A stretch of DNA of 5,866 nt. It comes from Bifidobacteriaceae bacterium (GTDB taxonomy: Bacteria; Actinomycetota; Actinomycetes; Actinomycetales; WQXJ01). Location: contig JAIRPS010000074.1 of NCBI GenBank assembly GCA_031256885.1, positions 1-5,866 of the forward strand, read 5' to 3'. This document shows, piece by piece, positions 1 through 5,710 of this stretch. How positions within the stretch are numbered: position 1 is the first letter of the stretch; each line of letters starts with the position of its first letter. The translations under genes and the position numbers were made by a program. The notes under the pieces are model-generated. The model made no database searches. It was not told the origin of the DNA and saw nothing but the letters and a program-made list of their open reading frames with translations.

Positions 1-1084
1 CGGCAACGCACCAGCTCCACCAGAGGTAGTACCAGAAGAACCTGAACGGTTAAGCTGCTGCCGCCGCGCATCATCAGCCGCCACCGTCCACTCAACTGAC
101 CCAGTCACCCGGTGATCAGTTTTATCAAACAATCGACCAGTTAAATGTGTGCCTTCTGACACTTCCTCAACAAATAAATCAAGCGTGTAAGCATGTGAAC
201 TATTGTAAGGGTAGGAAAATCCACCAGCTGTCAGCAAATCATTATTAAAACTGCTGCCACTGGCTTTCGGCGTGATTATTTTCATGCGAAAACCATCAGA
301 CTGGTAACCAAGGACATAGTTTGACATGCAAATATTTTGGTCTTCCACTGAGGCTGGCTCCACGCCGAGGCATTCAGCTTGCCGGGCCACAACATAGACA
401 CGTTCAACGGTTGGTGTTGGACTAGGATTAATATCAATAGCCACATACTGTTGTTTACAGTTTTCATTAGCTGGCCGTAAGGAAGCCAACTGGGCGCCGC
501 CGCCATGTGAGGTTGGACGCAAATACTGCGTATACGGCACACCATCATCTGACACACCAGCCGCATATATCTGCGTGTAAATCATGTTCCCAGTTGGTTG
601 ACCGTTTACAAATTCTGCCTTCCCACCGGCACGCCAACCATCCGGCGCACTGCCAGTCTTGAAGTCACCCGGTGGATACTTCTGCGAGTCGGTGAAGTCA
701 GTGTGGTAGATCAGCCCATCCGGTTGGACTACGCTCGGGTTATCGCAGCCAGCCAGTTCACCCAAGCTCGGTTCAGCTGCCAACACCTTGCTCTTTTGTA
801 GTGAACTGACCTTTGACTGCACAGTCTGCGCTGCCTTGGCTTGCCCCGCCGCGCCCGGCTGTGCCACAGCGCCGCTCAAAAGCTGAACTGTGCTCTGGGA
901 ATTTATGGCCGGGACCTGCTCATTGACGCCCGCTGTGACCTTGGTTAAGTTCACAGAAGTGTCAGCTGTGGCTACCCCCCCCCCCAGTTAAACCGAGACT
1001 TACCGCCACAGCCAAAGCTGTGACCAAACCGACCGCCCGGCGGCGGTGACCTGGTGAAACGTTTGATATAAAACTAGTTGGCAT
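1..1084 (-). CDS. Secreted/surface protein, N-terminal part, frameshifted at a poly-G tract (probable phase-variable gene)
   Basis: The function is not recognised. Reading from the ATG at 1084, the first 33 codons encode a signal peptide: a basic n-region (HRRR, residues 13-16) and a hydrophobic core (about 18-32). An 11-G run follows, and with it the frame stops at TGA 962-964 after 40 codons. With 10 Gs the frame stays open to the window edge and gives 361 residues. In that version the signal peptide ends VATA|DT (cleavage after residue 40), a good signal peptidase I site. The mature part starts with an Ala/Gln/Ser-rich stretch (41-110). Residues about 123-340 look beta-rich (YHTDFTD near 126, HAYTLDLFVEE near 297), which suggests a concanavalin A/laminin G-like domain; this is by pattern only. 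A Ser/Gly linker (348-358) begins before the edge, so more domains are expected. Cysteines are at 113, 209, 238 and 252. Start chosen for its GAGGA site 8 nt upstream; an in-frame ATG at 1093 is too close to that site. Confident of a real coding region, less so of the class. Confidence 0.75.
975..985 (-). repeat. Homopolymeric tract of 11 G (C on the + strand) in signal-peptide codons
   Basis: Eleven consecutive C on the plus strand read as eleven G in the coding strand of the leftmost gene, at codons 34-37 between the hydrophobic core and the cleavage site. With 11 Gs the gene stops 40 codons after its ATG. With 10 (or 7 or 13) it is in frame with at least 325 further codons. Tracts of this length are prone to slipped-strand mispairing, and poly-G tracts are known ON/OFF switches of surface genes in several bacteria, including bifidobacterial pilus genes. 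Tract length is also a common sequencing error. Confidence 0.9.
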
Positions 1085-1092
1085 TTGCCCCA

Positions 1093-1097
1093 TCCTC
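1093..1097 (-). promoter_or_regulatory. Ribosome binding site GAGGA of the surface protein
   Basis: GAGGA on the minus strand lies 8 nt before the ATG at 1084. It supports that start over the in-frame ATG at 1093, which overlaps it. It also ties translation initiation to the signal-peptide frame upstream of the G tract. Confidence 0.65.
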
Positions 1098-1225
1098 GTA
1101 TCAGAAACCAACAGCGCCAAGCCAAGATGGACAACCAGAAACCAGATGCCGTGGGGCGAACCTCAGCCAGACTCGGACAAGGCAATACAACCCCACCCCA
1201 CCCAGCGACATCGGCCAAATGATTT

Positions 1226-1247
1226 TCTGTCTCAAACGGTGGACAGA
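1226..1247. promoter_or_regulatory. Inverted repeat TCTGTC-N10-GACAGA, candidate operator
   Basis: A perfect 6-bp dyad with a 10-base spacer (arms 1226-1231 and 1242-1247) sits just upstream of the candidate -10 box of the PLP gene, where a repressor would block the -35/-10 region. The regulator is not identifiable. It does not match the TAGAC-N6-GTCTA site of the corynebacterial sulfur-amino-acid repressor McbR. A dyad of this length can arise by chance. Confidence 0.3.
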
Positions 1248-1253
1248 CAACGC

Positions 1254-1259
1254 TAATCT
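1254..1259 (+). promoter_or_regulatory. Candidate -10 box TAATCT for a leaderless transcript of the PLP gene
   Basis: TAATCT fits the actinobacterial TANNNT -10 pattern. It ends 6 bases before the GTG at 1266, the spacing expected when transcription starts at or next to the start codon. No Shine-Dalgarno sequence precedes that GTG. No good -35 box is visible at the expected distance. Confidence 0.4.
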
Positions 1260-1265
1260 TGGCTG

Positions 1266-2570
1266 GTGATTGATTCGCCCGATGCCGGGGCTGGCCACCC
1301 CCAGCCAGCCGCAGCCGCCTTGCTAGCTGCCGCCGCTCAGCCGCCCACCACTGCACCCACCTGGCAGCCAGCCACCCTGGCGGTTGCGGCGGCTCGCCCA
1401 CCGCGCCAACAAGGCGCGCCAGTCAACCCGCCAATTGTTTTATCCTCCACCTACTGCTCGGTGGGCACTCCCCAGCCTGACGAAATGGTTTACGCCCGCA
1501 GTGACACGGAAACCTGGCATGGCGTTGAAGAAATAATCGGCCAACTTGAAGCGGCCCCCCAACCGGCTGTGCTGTTTGCCTCGGGAATGGCCGCCACCAC
1601 TGCCGTCTGGGATCTGCTGCCGCTCGGCGGACGGCTGATCATGCCGGTGGGGGCGTATCAGATTGCCGCCACCCAAGCCCGCGCCCTGGCAAACAGTGGG
1701 CTGCTCAAATTGACGGAAGTAGACATTGCCAACACGGCGCAAGTCAAGGCAGAACTGATCCGGGGCAACCCTCAACCCCGCGCAACAATTCCGCCACAGC
1801 CCAGCAACGGCATCGGCCACCAGCTACCGGCCGAAGACCTGGACGCCACTGCGGGACTGTTGTGGATTGAATCACCAACCAACCCACTGTTGCAGGTGGC
1901 GGCAATTGCGCAACTCTGCCAAACCGCCCACCAGCACGGTTGGCTGGTGGCCGTTGATAATACCTTCGCCACCCCGCTGGCTCAGCAACCCCTAAAACTT
2001 GGTGCTGACCTGGTGGTTCATTCAGTGTCAAAATATTTGGCGGGGCATAGCGATCTGGTACTTGGTGCGGTAGTGGCCGCCAATCAAACCCTTGACCAGC
2101 GTTTACGTCTTCACCGTTCACGGTTTGGCGGCATTGCGGGACCCTTTGAAGCCTGGCTCGCCCTGCGCGGCATACGCACATTACCGTTACGGCTTGAAAA
2201 AGCGACCAGCAACGCCAACTACCTGGCCAAGCGTCTGGCAAACGATCCGCGGGTGACCAAAGTTCGTTACCCTGGACTGGTCGCCGACCCCGGACACAGC
2301 CAAGCCAAAGCCCAAATGAGCAGTTTTGGGGCAATCATCGCCATTGAACTAGCCGGCGGTGCTGCGGCAGCTGATCGCCTAGTTGCCGCTGTCAAACTGT
2401 GGCTGCCGGCTACATCGCTCGGTGGTGTGGAATCTTGCCTGGAACGACGGCGACGCTTCCCCACCGAATCGCTGGCCGTCCCCGAATCACTGATCCGCCT
2501 GTCAGTGGGCGTTGAAGACCCTGCCGACCTCTGGGCTGATCTTGACCAAGCCCTGGCTGCGGCCAGCTGA
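1266..2570 (+). CDS. Cys/Met metabolism PLP-dependent enzyme (cystathionine gamma-synthase/gamma-lyase type)
   Basis: A 434-residue cytoplasmic fold-type I PLP enzyme of the MetB/MetC/MGL family, which makes or cleaves thioether and thiol amino acids. Visible landmarks: Pro-rich entry APVNPPIVLSSTY (51-63), YAR (77-79, cofactor phosphate contacts in the family), SGMAA (106-110, phosphate-binding loop), Y131 (position of the ring-stacking Tyr), ESPTNP (202-207), VDNTFATP (230-237, with D231 as pyridine-nitrogen Asp), HSVSKY with Schiff-base Lys256, SLGGVES (384-390) and RLSVGVEDPADLW (411-423). The usual NPT after YxR is replaced by TET (82-84). An Ala/Pro-rich extension of about 35 residues precedes the conserved TLAV (37-40), and a Pro/Gln-rich loop lies at 168-188. 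The start is GTG 1266, the only ATG/GTG/TTG start after the stop at 1254-1256 and before TTG 1320, without a ribosome binding site. It stands alone and converges on the minus-strand operon. Substrate (cystathionine, O-acyl-homoserine or methionine) cannot be told from sequence. Confidence 0.9.
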   Translation: MIDSPDAGAGHPQPAAAALLAAAAQPPTTAPTWQPATLAVAAARPPRQQGAPVNPPIVLSSTYCSVGTPQPDEMVYARSDTETWHGVEEIIGQLEAAPQPAVLFASGMAATTAVWDLLPLGGRLIMPVGAYQIAATQARALANSGLLKLTEVDIANTAQVKAELIRGNPQPRATIPPQPSNGIGHQLPAEDLDATAGLLWIESPTNPLLQVAAIAQLCQTAHQHGWLVAVDNTFATPLAQQPLKLGADLVVHSVSKYLAGHSDLVLGAVVAANQTLDQRLRLHRSRFGGIAGPFEAWLALRGIRTLPLRLEKATSNANYLAKRLANDPRVTKVRYPGLVADPGHSQAKAQMSSFGAIIAIELAGGAAAADRLVAAVKLWLPATSLGGVESCLERRRRFPTESLAVPESLIRLSVGVEDPADLWADLDQALAAAS

Positions 2571-2584
2571 AACAGCGCCCTTCA

Positions 2585-2610
2585 ACAAGCAAAACCTGAC
2601 TTAGTGTCAG
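2585..2610 (-). terminator. Weak intrinsic terminator candidate for the minus-strand operon
   Basis: On the minus strand, just after the stop of the ApbE-like gene, CTGAC and GTCAG (2606-2610 and 2596-2600) form a 5-bp stem with a 5-base loop. One base later comes a T-rich stretch, TTTTGCTTGTT. The stem is short, so efficiency is doubtful. A further CTGAC at 2621-2625 can pair with the same GTCAG of the plus strand, giving an alternative hairpin. No T-run follows in the plus direction. Confidence 0.35.
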
Positions 2611-2624
2611 CCAGCAGGCACTGA

Positions 2625-3422
2625 CTAGTCGGCCAAGCTACCGCAGCCAGCTTGCCAAGGAAAGCCAGGTGTTGTTATCACGGTTTGCGTTGAAACAAGC
2701 AAAGCCTGCCAGTTGGCTTGGGGCGTCCAATATTCGGTCAAACCGGCCGGCCCCAGCACCATTAAGGCAGTTGACCAAACTTCGGCAGTCATTCCATCAG
2801 GCGCCAGCACTGTCACCTGTTCAGCCTGAGCTGCCGCAATATGCCCTGGCCGCTCGTCATTGCCAGAAGTAGACAATGCTCCATTTTGCAGCAGGACCAC
2901 ACCAAACGCCAGGTGGCGACCCGCACCCGGCTGGCCTAAACCAAGGCGCCATGGCCCAGATTTTGGCCTGTCCCCAGACACCGAAACTGAACTGCTGCCA
3001 ATTGAAACCAGAACGCTCCTGGCACCACATTTGACAGCTAGATCACGTAACTGGTCAGCCACATACCCTTTGGCAATGCCCCCTAAATCCAACTGCCCGC
3101 CCTGCGCCAGCCGCCATCGGCCAAAGCCTGGCTGTTTGATCAGCGGACCAGCGTTGAAAGCGCCACCTGTTAGCTGATGGGCTTGCCAGGCAGCTTGCAG
3201 CACAGTGTCAGTGACCGGGCTGACTTGCACCGCACCGCCACCAGCCTGGTTGAGCCGTGTCACATCACTGGCAGGTTGAAAACGCGATAACAAACTGTCG
3301 AGTTGCGCAACCAGCCGGCGTGCCTGCTCAAACAAGGCTGCCCGGTTGGGGGCGTTATGCTGAAGCGTGATCAAGGTCCCCAAAGCAGCCCACTGATCCA
3401 CCAGATGATCCCCTTGGCGCAT
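2625..3422 (-). CDS. apbE: ApbE-like FAD:protein FMN transferase (divergent, short)
   Basis: 265 residues. The family moves FMN from FAD onto a Thr or Ser of target proteins with Mg2+. Motifs in order: LGT near the N-terminus (14-16), LSRFQPASDVTRLN (45-58, family lSryxpxSxisrlN), GAFNAGPLIK (87-96, family GxFdxTxgPL), DLGGIAKGYVAD (112-123), SIGSSSVSVSG (140-150, family nlGGnxxxxG), GALSTSGNDER (181-191, family AvaTSGxyer) and AEVWSTAL (213-220, family aDalaTal). Metal ligands expected from known structures map to A117, E214 (Asp elsewhere) and T218. It is shorter than typical members (about 300-350), the loop after GHI (193-195) is trimmed, and no signal peptide or lipobox is present. The frame upstream of the ATG gives no hydrophobic stretch, so an upstream start would not add one. 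It lies 14 nt after the FMN-binding lipoprotein, its probable substrate, with no clear ribosome binding site, so coupling is likely. Family is confident; activity is less so. Confidence 0.85.
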   Translation of the reverse strand: MRQGDHLVDQWAALGTLITLQHNAPNRAALFEQARRLVAQLDSLLSRFQPASDVTRLNQAGGGAVQVSPVTDTVLQAAWQAHQLTGGAFNAGPLIKQPGFGRWRLAQGGQLDLGGIAKGYVADQLRDLAVKCGARSVLVSIGSSSVSVSGDRPKSGPWRLGLGQPGAGRHLAFGVVLLQNGALSTSGNDERPGHIAAAQAEQVTVLAPDGMTAEVWSTALMVLGPAGLTEYWTPQANWQALLVSTQTVITTPGFPWQAGCGSLAD

Positions 3423-3436
3423 GGCTAGACCGTCAG

Positions 3437-3877
3437 CTATTGGGTTAGGCCTTGTGAACGTTGCAGGGCTTGGGTGGCTGCCTCAACAAACTGATCATGC
3501 GCCCAGGTGGCACCGGAAATCACATCAACATCTTGCGGATAGCCAACTTCCACCAACTCACGCGCATACACCGGGAATGCGGCAACGGCGGCTTGAGCTT
3601 TGGCATAGTAGTTACGGTTAGCAATCTGCCCATCGGAATCCAAACCATAAGACTGGTCTTTTAGTTTGCCGTCAGCCCCAACCACCGTGAACTGTGCCTC
3701 AGTGACGCGCCCGCCCGCCACGGTCACACTGATATGGCCAATCGCCCCTTCTTCATCTGGACTGGAAACCCCTTCAAAGACACCGTCAAGCAACGGTTTG
3801 GAACGGTCAACCGTGGGGCCAGAGCAGGCAGTTAGGCAGGCCAATAACAAAGCGGAGCCGGCAATTGGTCGTTTCAT
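3437..3877 (-). CDS. FMN-binding domain lipoprotein, predicted covalently flavinylated
   Basis: 146 residues. A lipoprotein signal peptide (MKRP, hydrophobic 5-17, lipobox LTAC at 15-18) predicts diacylglyceryl modification at Cys18 and anchoring on the outer face of the membrane. The rest is one small FMN_bind domain. It starts with DGVFEGV (31-37) and GHISVTVAGGRVTEAQF (47-63) and ends with DVISGAT (118-124), followed by an amphipathic helix (FVEAATQAL, 130-138). DxxSGAT is the ApbE target motif, and Thr124 is the expected residue for phosphoester-linked FMN (codon at 3506-3508). The family carries electrons in respiratory complexes or extracellular redox chains; here, association with the ABC transporter is inferred from the operon. 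Its ATG overlaps the ATPase stop by 4 nt (ATGA), with no strong ribosome binding site of its own. The ApbE-like gene follows by 14 nt. Confidence 0.88.
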   Translation of the reverse strand: MKRPIAGSALLLACLTACSGPTVDRSKPLLDGVFEGVSSPDEEGAIGHISVTVAGGRVTEAQFTVVGADGKLKDQSYGLDSDGQIANRNYYAKAQAAVAAFPVYARELVEVGYPQDVDVISGATWAHDQFVEAATQALQRSQGLTQ

Positions 3878-4551
3878 TGGTCAAGCGCCTGGGAATCGTA
3901 AATGATCCGGCCATGATCCAAAGCCACCTCACGTTGCGCCAATTTGGCCACCTTGGTGTCATGAGTGACCACAATCAGGGTGGTGCCTTCAGCGTGCAAT
4001 CGGCCAAACAGGTCAAGCACCAACGCCCCATTGGCGGCATCAAGGTTGCCGGTTGGCTCATCAGCCAGCACAATGCGTGGGCTGTTAATCAGCGCCCGTG
4101 CAATACATACCCGCTGTTGTTCACCGCCAGACAACTGGCTGGGCAAATGACTTGCCCGGCTGGCTAAGCCGACCCGTTCCAAAGCTTGTAAAGCTTGCTC
4201 CTTATGCGGTAACGAGTGGTAGTACTGCGCCACCATAACATTTTCAAGAGCTGTTAAATGGCTGATCAAGTGGAATTTTTGAAAAATGAAACCAACCATT
4301 TCACGGCGGATACCTGCCAGTTCAGCCGCGTTCAGGTTAGACAATGTGCGGTTAGCTAGCCGCACCGTGCCGCCGGTTGGGCGATCCAAACAACCAACAA
4401 TGTTCATCAAAGTGGTTTTCCCAGAACCGGATGGACCGGTCACCGAAAGCCATTGGCCAGAGGCCACCGTCATTGACAAGTTGTCTAGGGCATTGAGTTC
4501 ACCATAGCTTTTACTGACTTGCTCAAGTTGCAGGCAAGGTTCTGACATCAT
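3874..4551 (-). CDS. ABC transporter ATP-binding protein (MacB/LolD type)
   Basis: 225 residues, the usual length for a stand-alone LolD/MacB-type ATPase working with FtsX-fold permeases. All motifs are present: A-loop Tyr16 (SKSYG), Walker A GPSGSGKT (39-46), Q-loop Gln91 (IFQKFHLI), signature LSGGEQQR (140-147), Walker B with catalytic Glu (IVLADE, 160-165), D-loop NLD (169-171) and switch His197 (VVTHD). FQKFHLI after FI and the DEPTGNLD form are typical of this subfamily. It should act as a dimer on the inner membrane face and couple ATP hydrolysis to the two neighbouring permeases. The ATG at 4551 overlaps the permease stop by 4 nt. A second ATG at 4548 is better spaced from GGAGG at 4553-4557, so translation may begin there, one residue shorter. 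The stop overlaps the lipoprotein start in the same way. Confidence 0.95.
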   Translation of the reverse strand: MMSEPCLQLEQVSKSYGELNALDNLSMTVASGQWLSVTGPSGSGKTTLMNIVGCLDRPTGGTVRLANRTLSNLNAAELAGIRREMVGFIFQKFHLISHLTALENVMVAQYYHSLPHKEQALQALERVGLASRASHLPSQLSGGEQQRVCIARALINSPRIVLADEPTGNLDAANGALVLDLFGRLHAEGTTLIVVTHDTKVAKLAQREVALDHGRIIYDSQALDQ

Positions 4552-5681
4552 TCCTCCCTCAGTTGGACTGCCGGGTCAACTTGTCCGGCACGTTTAACAG
4601 GCCCACGGCAGGCCAAATAGGTCACAGCAGTGGCCACAACCACTGTCACTACCGCCAGCCAAGCCGGTGGTGCGATGGTGCGGTTGAAAACACCGTAACT
4701 AATACCGTTAGCTAAACCTAAACCCAGCCCCACACCGAGCAAGCCACCGGTCACACCAACCGCTAAACCTTCAATCAAAAATTGTTGAGCAACCGCCTTG
4801 TTGGTAGCCCCCAGGGCAAGACTGAGCGCAATTTCGCCACGCCGTTCAGTAACCACAGCCATCATGGTGGTAGCCACGCCAATCAAGCTGAGCGCCAAAA
4901 CCAATACGGCAACCAGCGCCAACAATGAACGCACCATCACCACAACATCGGCTTCAGAATGCACCAGGCGGGTGACCGGGCTGGCGGCAATGCCGTCAAC
5001 TGACTGATTGAGTTGATCAGACCAGCTTTCTAAAGTCTGGCGATCAGCGGCAACTGACAGTTCAATCACATCAAACAAACCAGCTTCCCCAGTTACTGTT
5101 TGCAGGTCAGAGGTTGACAAGATCACTAGGCCATCTTCTGAGCTGCCCGCAGAAACAATTCCCGTAACTTGAGCAGCGAGTTTACCCTGGTCTGTGCCGG
5201 TTAGCGACACTTCATCGCCCAAGCCTAGGTCAAGCCATTGCGCCATGTCGCGGCCAAGCAGCACTTCACCAGAACCGCTCGGCCAGTCACCTTCAACATC
5301 CCAATAGCTTTTGGCGGCGCGCATCGCTGTTAGATCACCACCAACCAGAGTTGATGGCTGGTCGTTGATTTGCACCGGCGCATAGCGGAAGGCTGCCTGA
5401 AAAACCACTGGCGCTTGGGTCAAAGCTGCACTGACCTGCTGCGCTGTTGCCGCTGTGATGGCTTGATTATCAGGCACAACAACTAAATTGGCGCCGTAAC
5501 GCCGAAGATCTAAACTCAGATGCTGCGGCAGATCCAAAGCGAGACTGGCTAATGCAAACAATGTTGTGGCACCTAAGGCCACAGCAAGCACTGCTGTAAT
5601 AACGCGCGAACGCCGCCTTGTCAAGGACCGGCGAACCATTAAATGGGTCATGGCGCGGCGCGTCATTTGACTATCCGACAT
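4548..5681 (-). CDS. FtsX/MacB-type ABC transporter permease
   Basis: 377 residues with the four-helix MacB-like layout. A basic N-terminus (RRSLTRRRSR, 17-26) precedes TM1 (about 27-48), followed by a large extracytoplasmic domain of about 200 residues that opens with GANLVVVPDN (63-72), typical of the MacB periplasmic core fold. TM2 (about 250-277), TM3 (about 302-325) and TM4 (about 340-358) follow. TERRGEIALSLALGA (278-292), after TM2, is the conserved FtsX segment that contacts the ATPase. The C-terminus VDPAVQLREE is the usual cytoplasmic tail. Such permeases drive mechanical work on extracytoplasmic substrates rather than classic channel transport, so the substrate cannot be read from this gene. 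GGGAGAGG 6 nt upstream supports the start. It lies 29 nt after the partial permease and overlaps the ATPase start, so the two permeases probably form a heterodimer. Confidence 0.93.
   Translation of the reverse strand: MSDSQMTRRAMTHLMVRRSLTRRRSRVITAVLAVALGATTLFALASLALDLPQHLSLDLRRYGANLVVVPDNQAITAATAQQVSAALTQAPVVFQAAFRYAPVQINDQPSTLVGGDLTAMRAAKSYWDVEGDWPSGSGEVLLGRDMAQWLDLGLGDEVSLTGTDQGKLAAQVTGIVSAGSSEDGLVILSTSDLQTVTGEAGLFDVIELSVAADRQTLESWSDQLNQSVDGIAASPVTRLVHSEADVVVMVRSLLALVAVLVLALSLIGVATTMMAVVTERRGEIALSLALGATNKAVAQQFLIEGLAVGVTGGLLGVGLGLGLANGISYGVFNRTIAPPAWLAVVTVVVATAVTYLACRGPVKRAGQVDPAVQLREE
4553..4560 (-). promoter_or_regulatory. Ribosome binding site GAGGGAGG of the ABC ATPase
   Basis: GAGGGAGG lies inside the last codons of the permease, immediately before two tandem ATG codons (4551 and 4548). 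GGAGG is 1 nt from the first ATG and 4 nt from the second, which makes the second the better spaced start. The GAGGG half suits the first. Confidence 0.55.
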
Positions 5682-5687
5682 TACACA

Positions 5688-5695
5688 CCTCTCCC
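5688..5695 (-). promoter_or_regulatory. Ribosome binding site GGGAGAGG of the complete permease
   Basis: A strong purine-rich Shine-Dalgarno match 6 nt before the ATG at 5681, inside the 29-nt gap after the upstream permease. It fixes the start of the 377-residue permease. Confidence 0.7.
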
Positions 5696-5710
5696 TGGTA
5701 ATAAATATGC

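Larger units (their letters stand above)
1085..1265. other. Divergent intergenic region
   Basis: About 180 bases separate the surface protein gene (leftward) from the PLP enzyme gene (rightward). It holds a 6-bp inverted repeat (1226-1247), a candidate -10 box for the rightward gene (1254-1259), a run of C blocks separated by single A (1191-1203) and the leftward ribosome binding site. No convincing promoter for the leftward gene was found. Open frames here on both strands are short, have no ribosome binding site and look like chance. Confidence 0.6.

Noticed and set aside
282..566. A 94-codon minus-strand frame inside the surface protein region
   Set aside because: It is a shadow in another frame of the long open frame that runs from the G tract to the window edge, which has coherent composition throughout.
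1191..1203. Possible G-quadruplex on the minus strand (GGG-T-GGGG-T-GGGG)
   Set aside because: Only three G runs are present and no fourth lies close by on the same strand, so a stable intramolecular quadruplex is not supported.
1000..1401. A 133-codon minus-strand frame covering the intergenic region and the start of the PLP gene
   Set aside because: It overlaps the signal-peptide codons of the surface gene in another frame and is Trp/Arg-rich without a motif. The surface gene has its own start and ribosome binding site.
1744..2334. A 196-codon open frame antisense to the PLP enzyme gene
   Set aside because: It lies wholly opposite a gene with clear family motifs, has many Arg, Pro and Trp residues typical of a GC-rich shadow frame, and shows no domain or signal.
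2669..3177. Plus-strand open frames of 67 and 105 codons opposite the ApbE-like gene
   Set aside because: They are antisense shadows of recognisable ApbE motifs, with Pro/Arg-rich composition and no ribosome binding site.
3874..4551. Reading the ABC genes as a macrolide exporter (MacB) or an FtsE/FtsX division system
   Set aside because: The ATPase and permease are separate and paired with a second permease and flavin proteins. There is no MacA-like adaptor, and FtsX itself is a single shorter permease next to FtsE, so only the fold assignment is kept.
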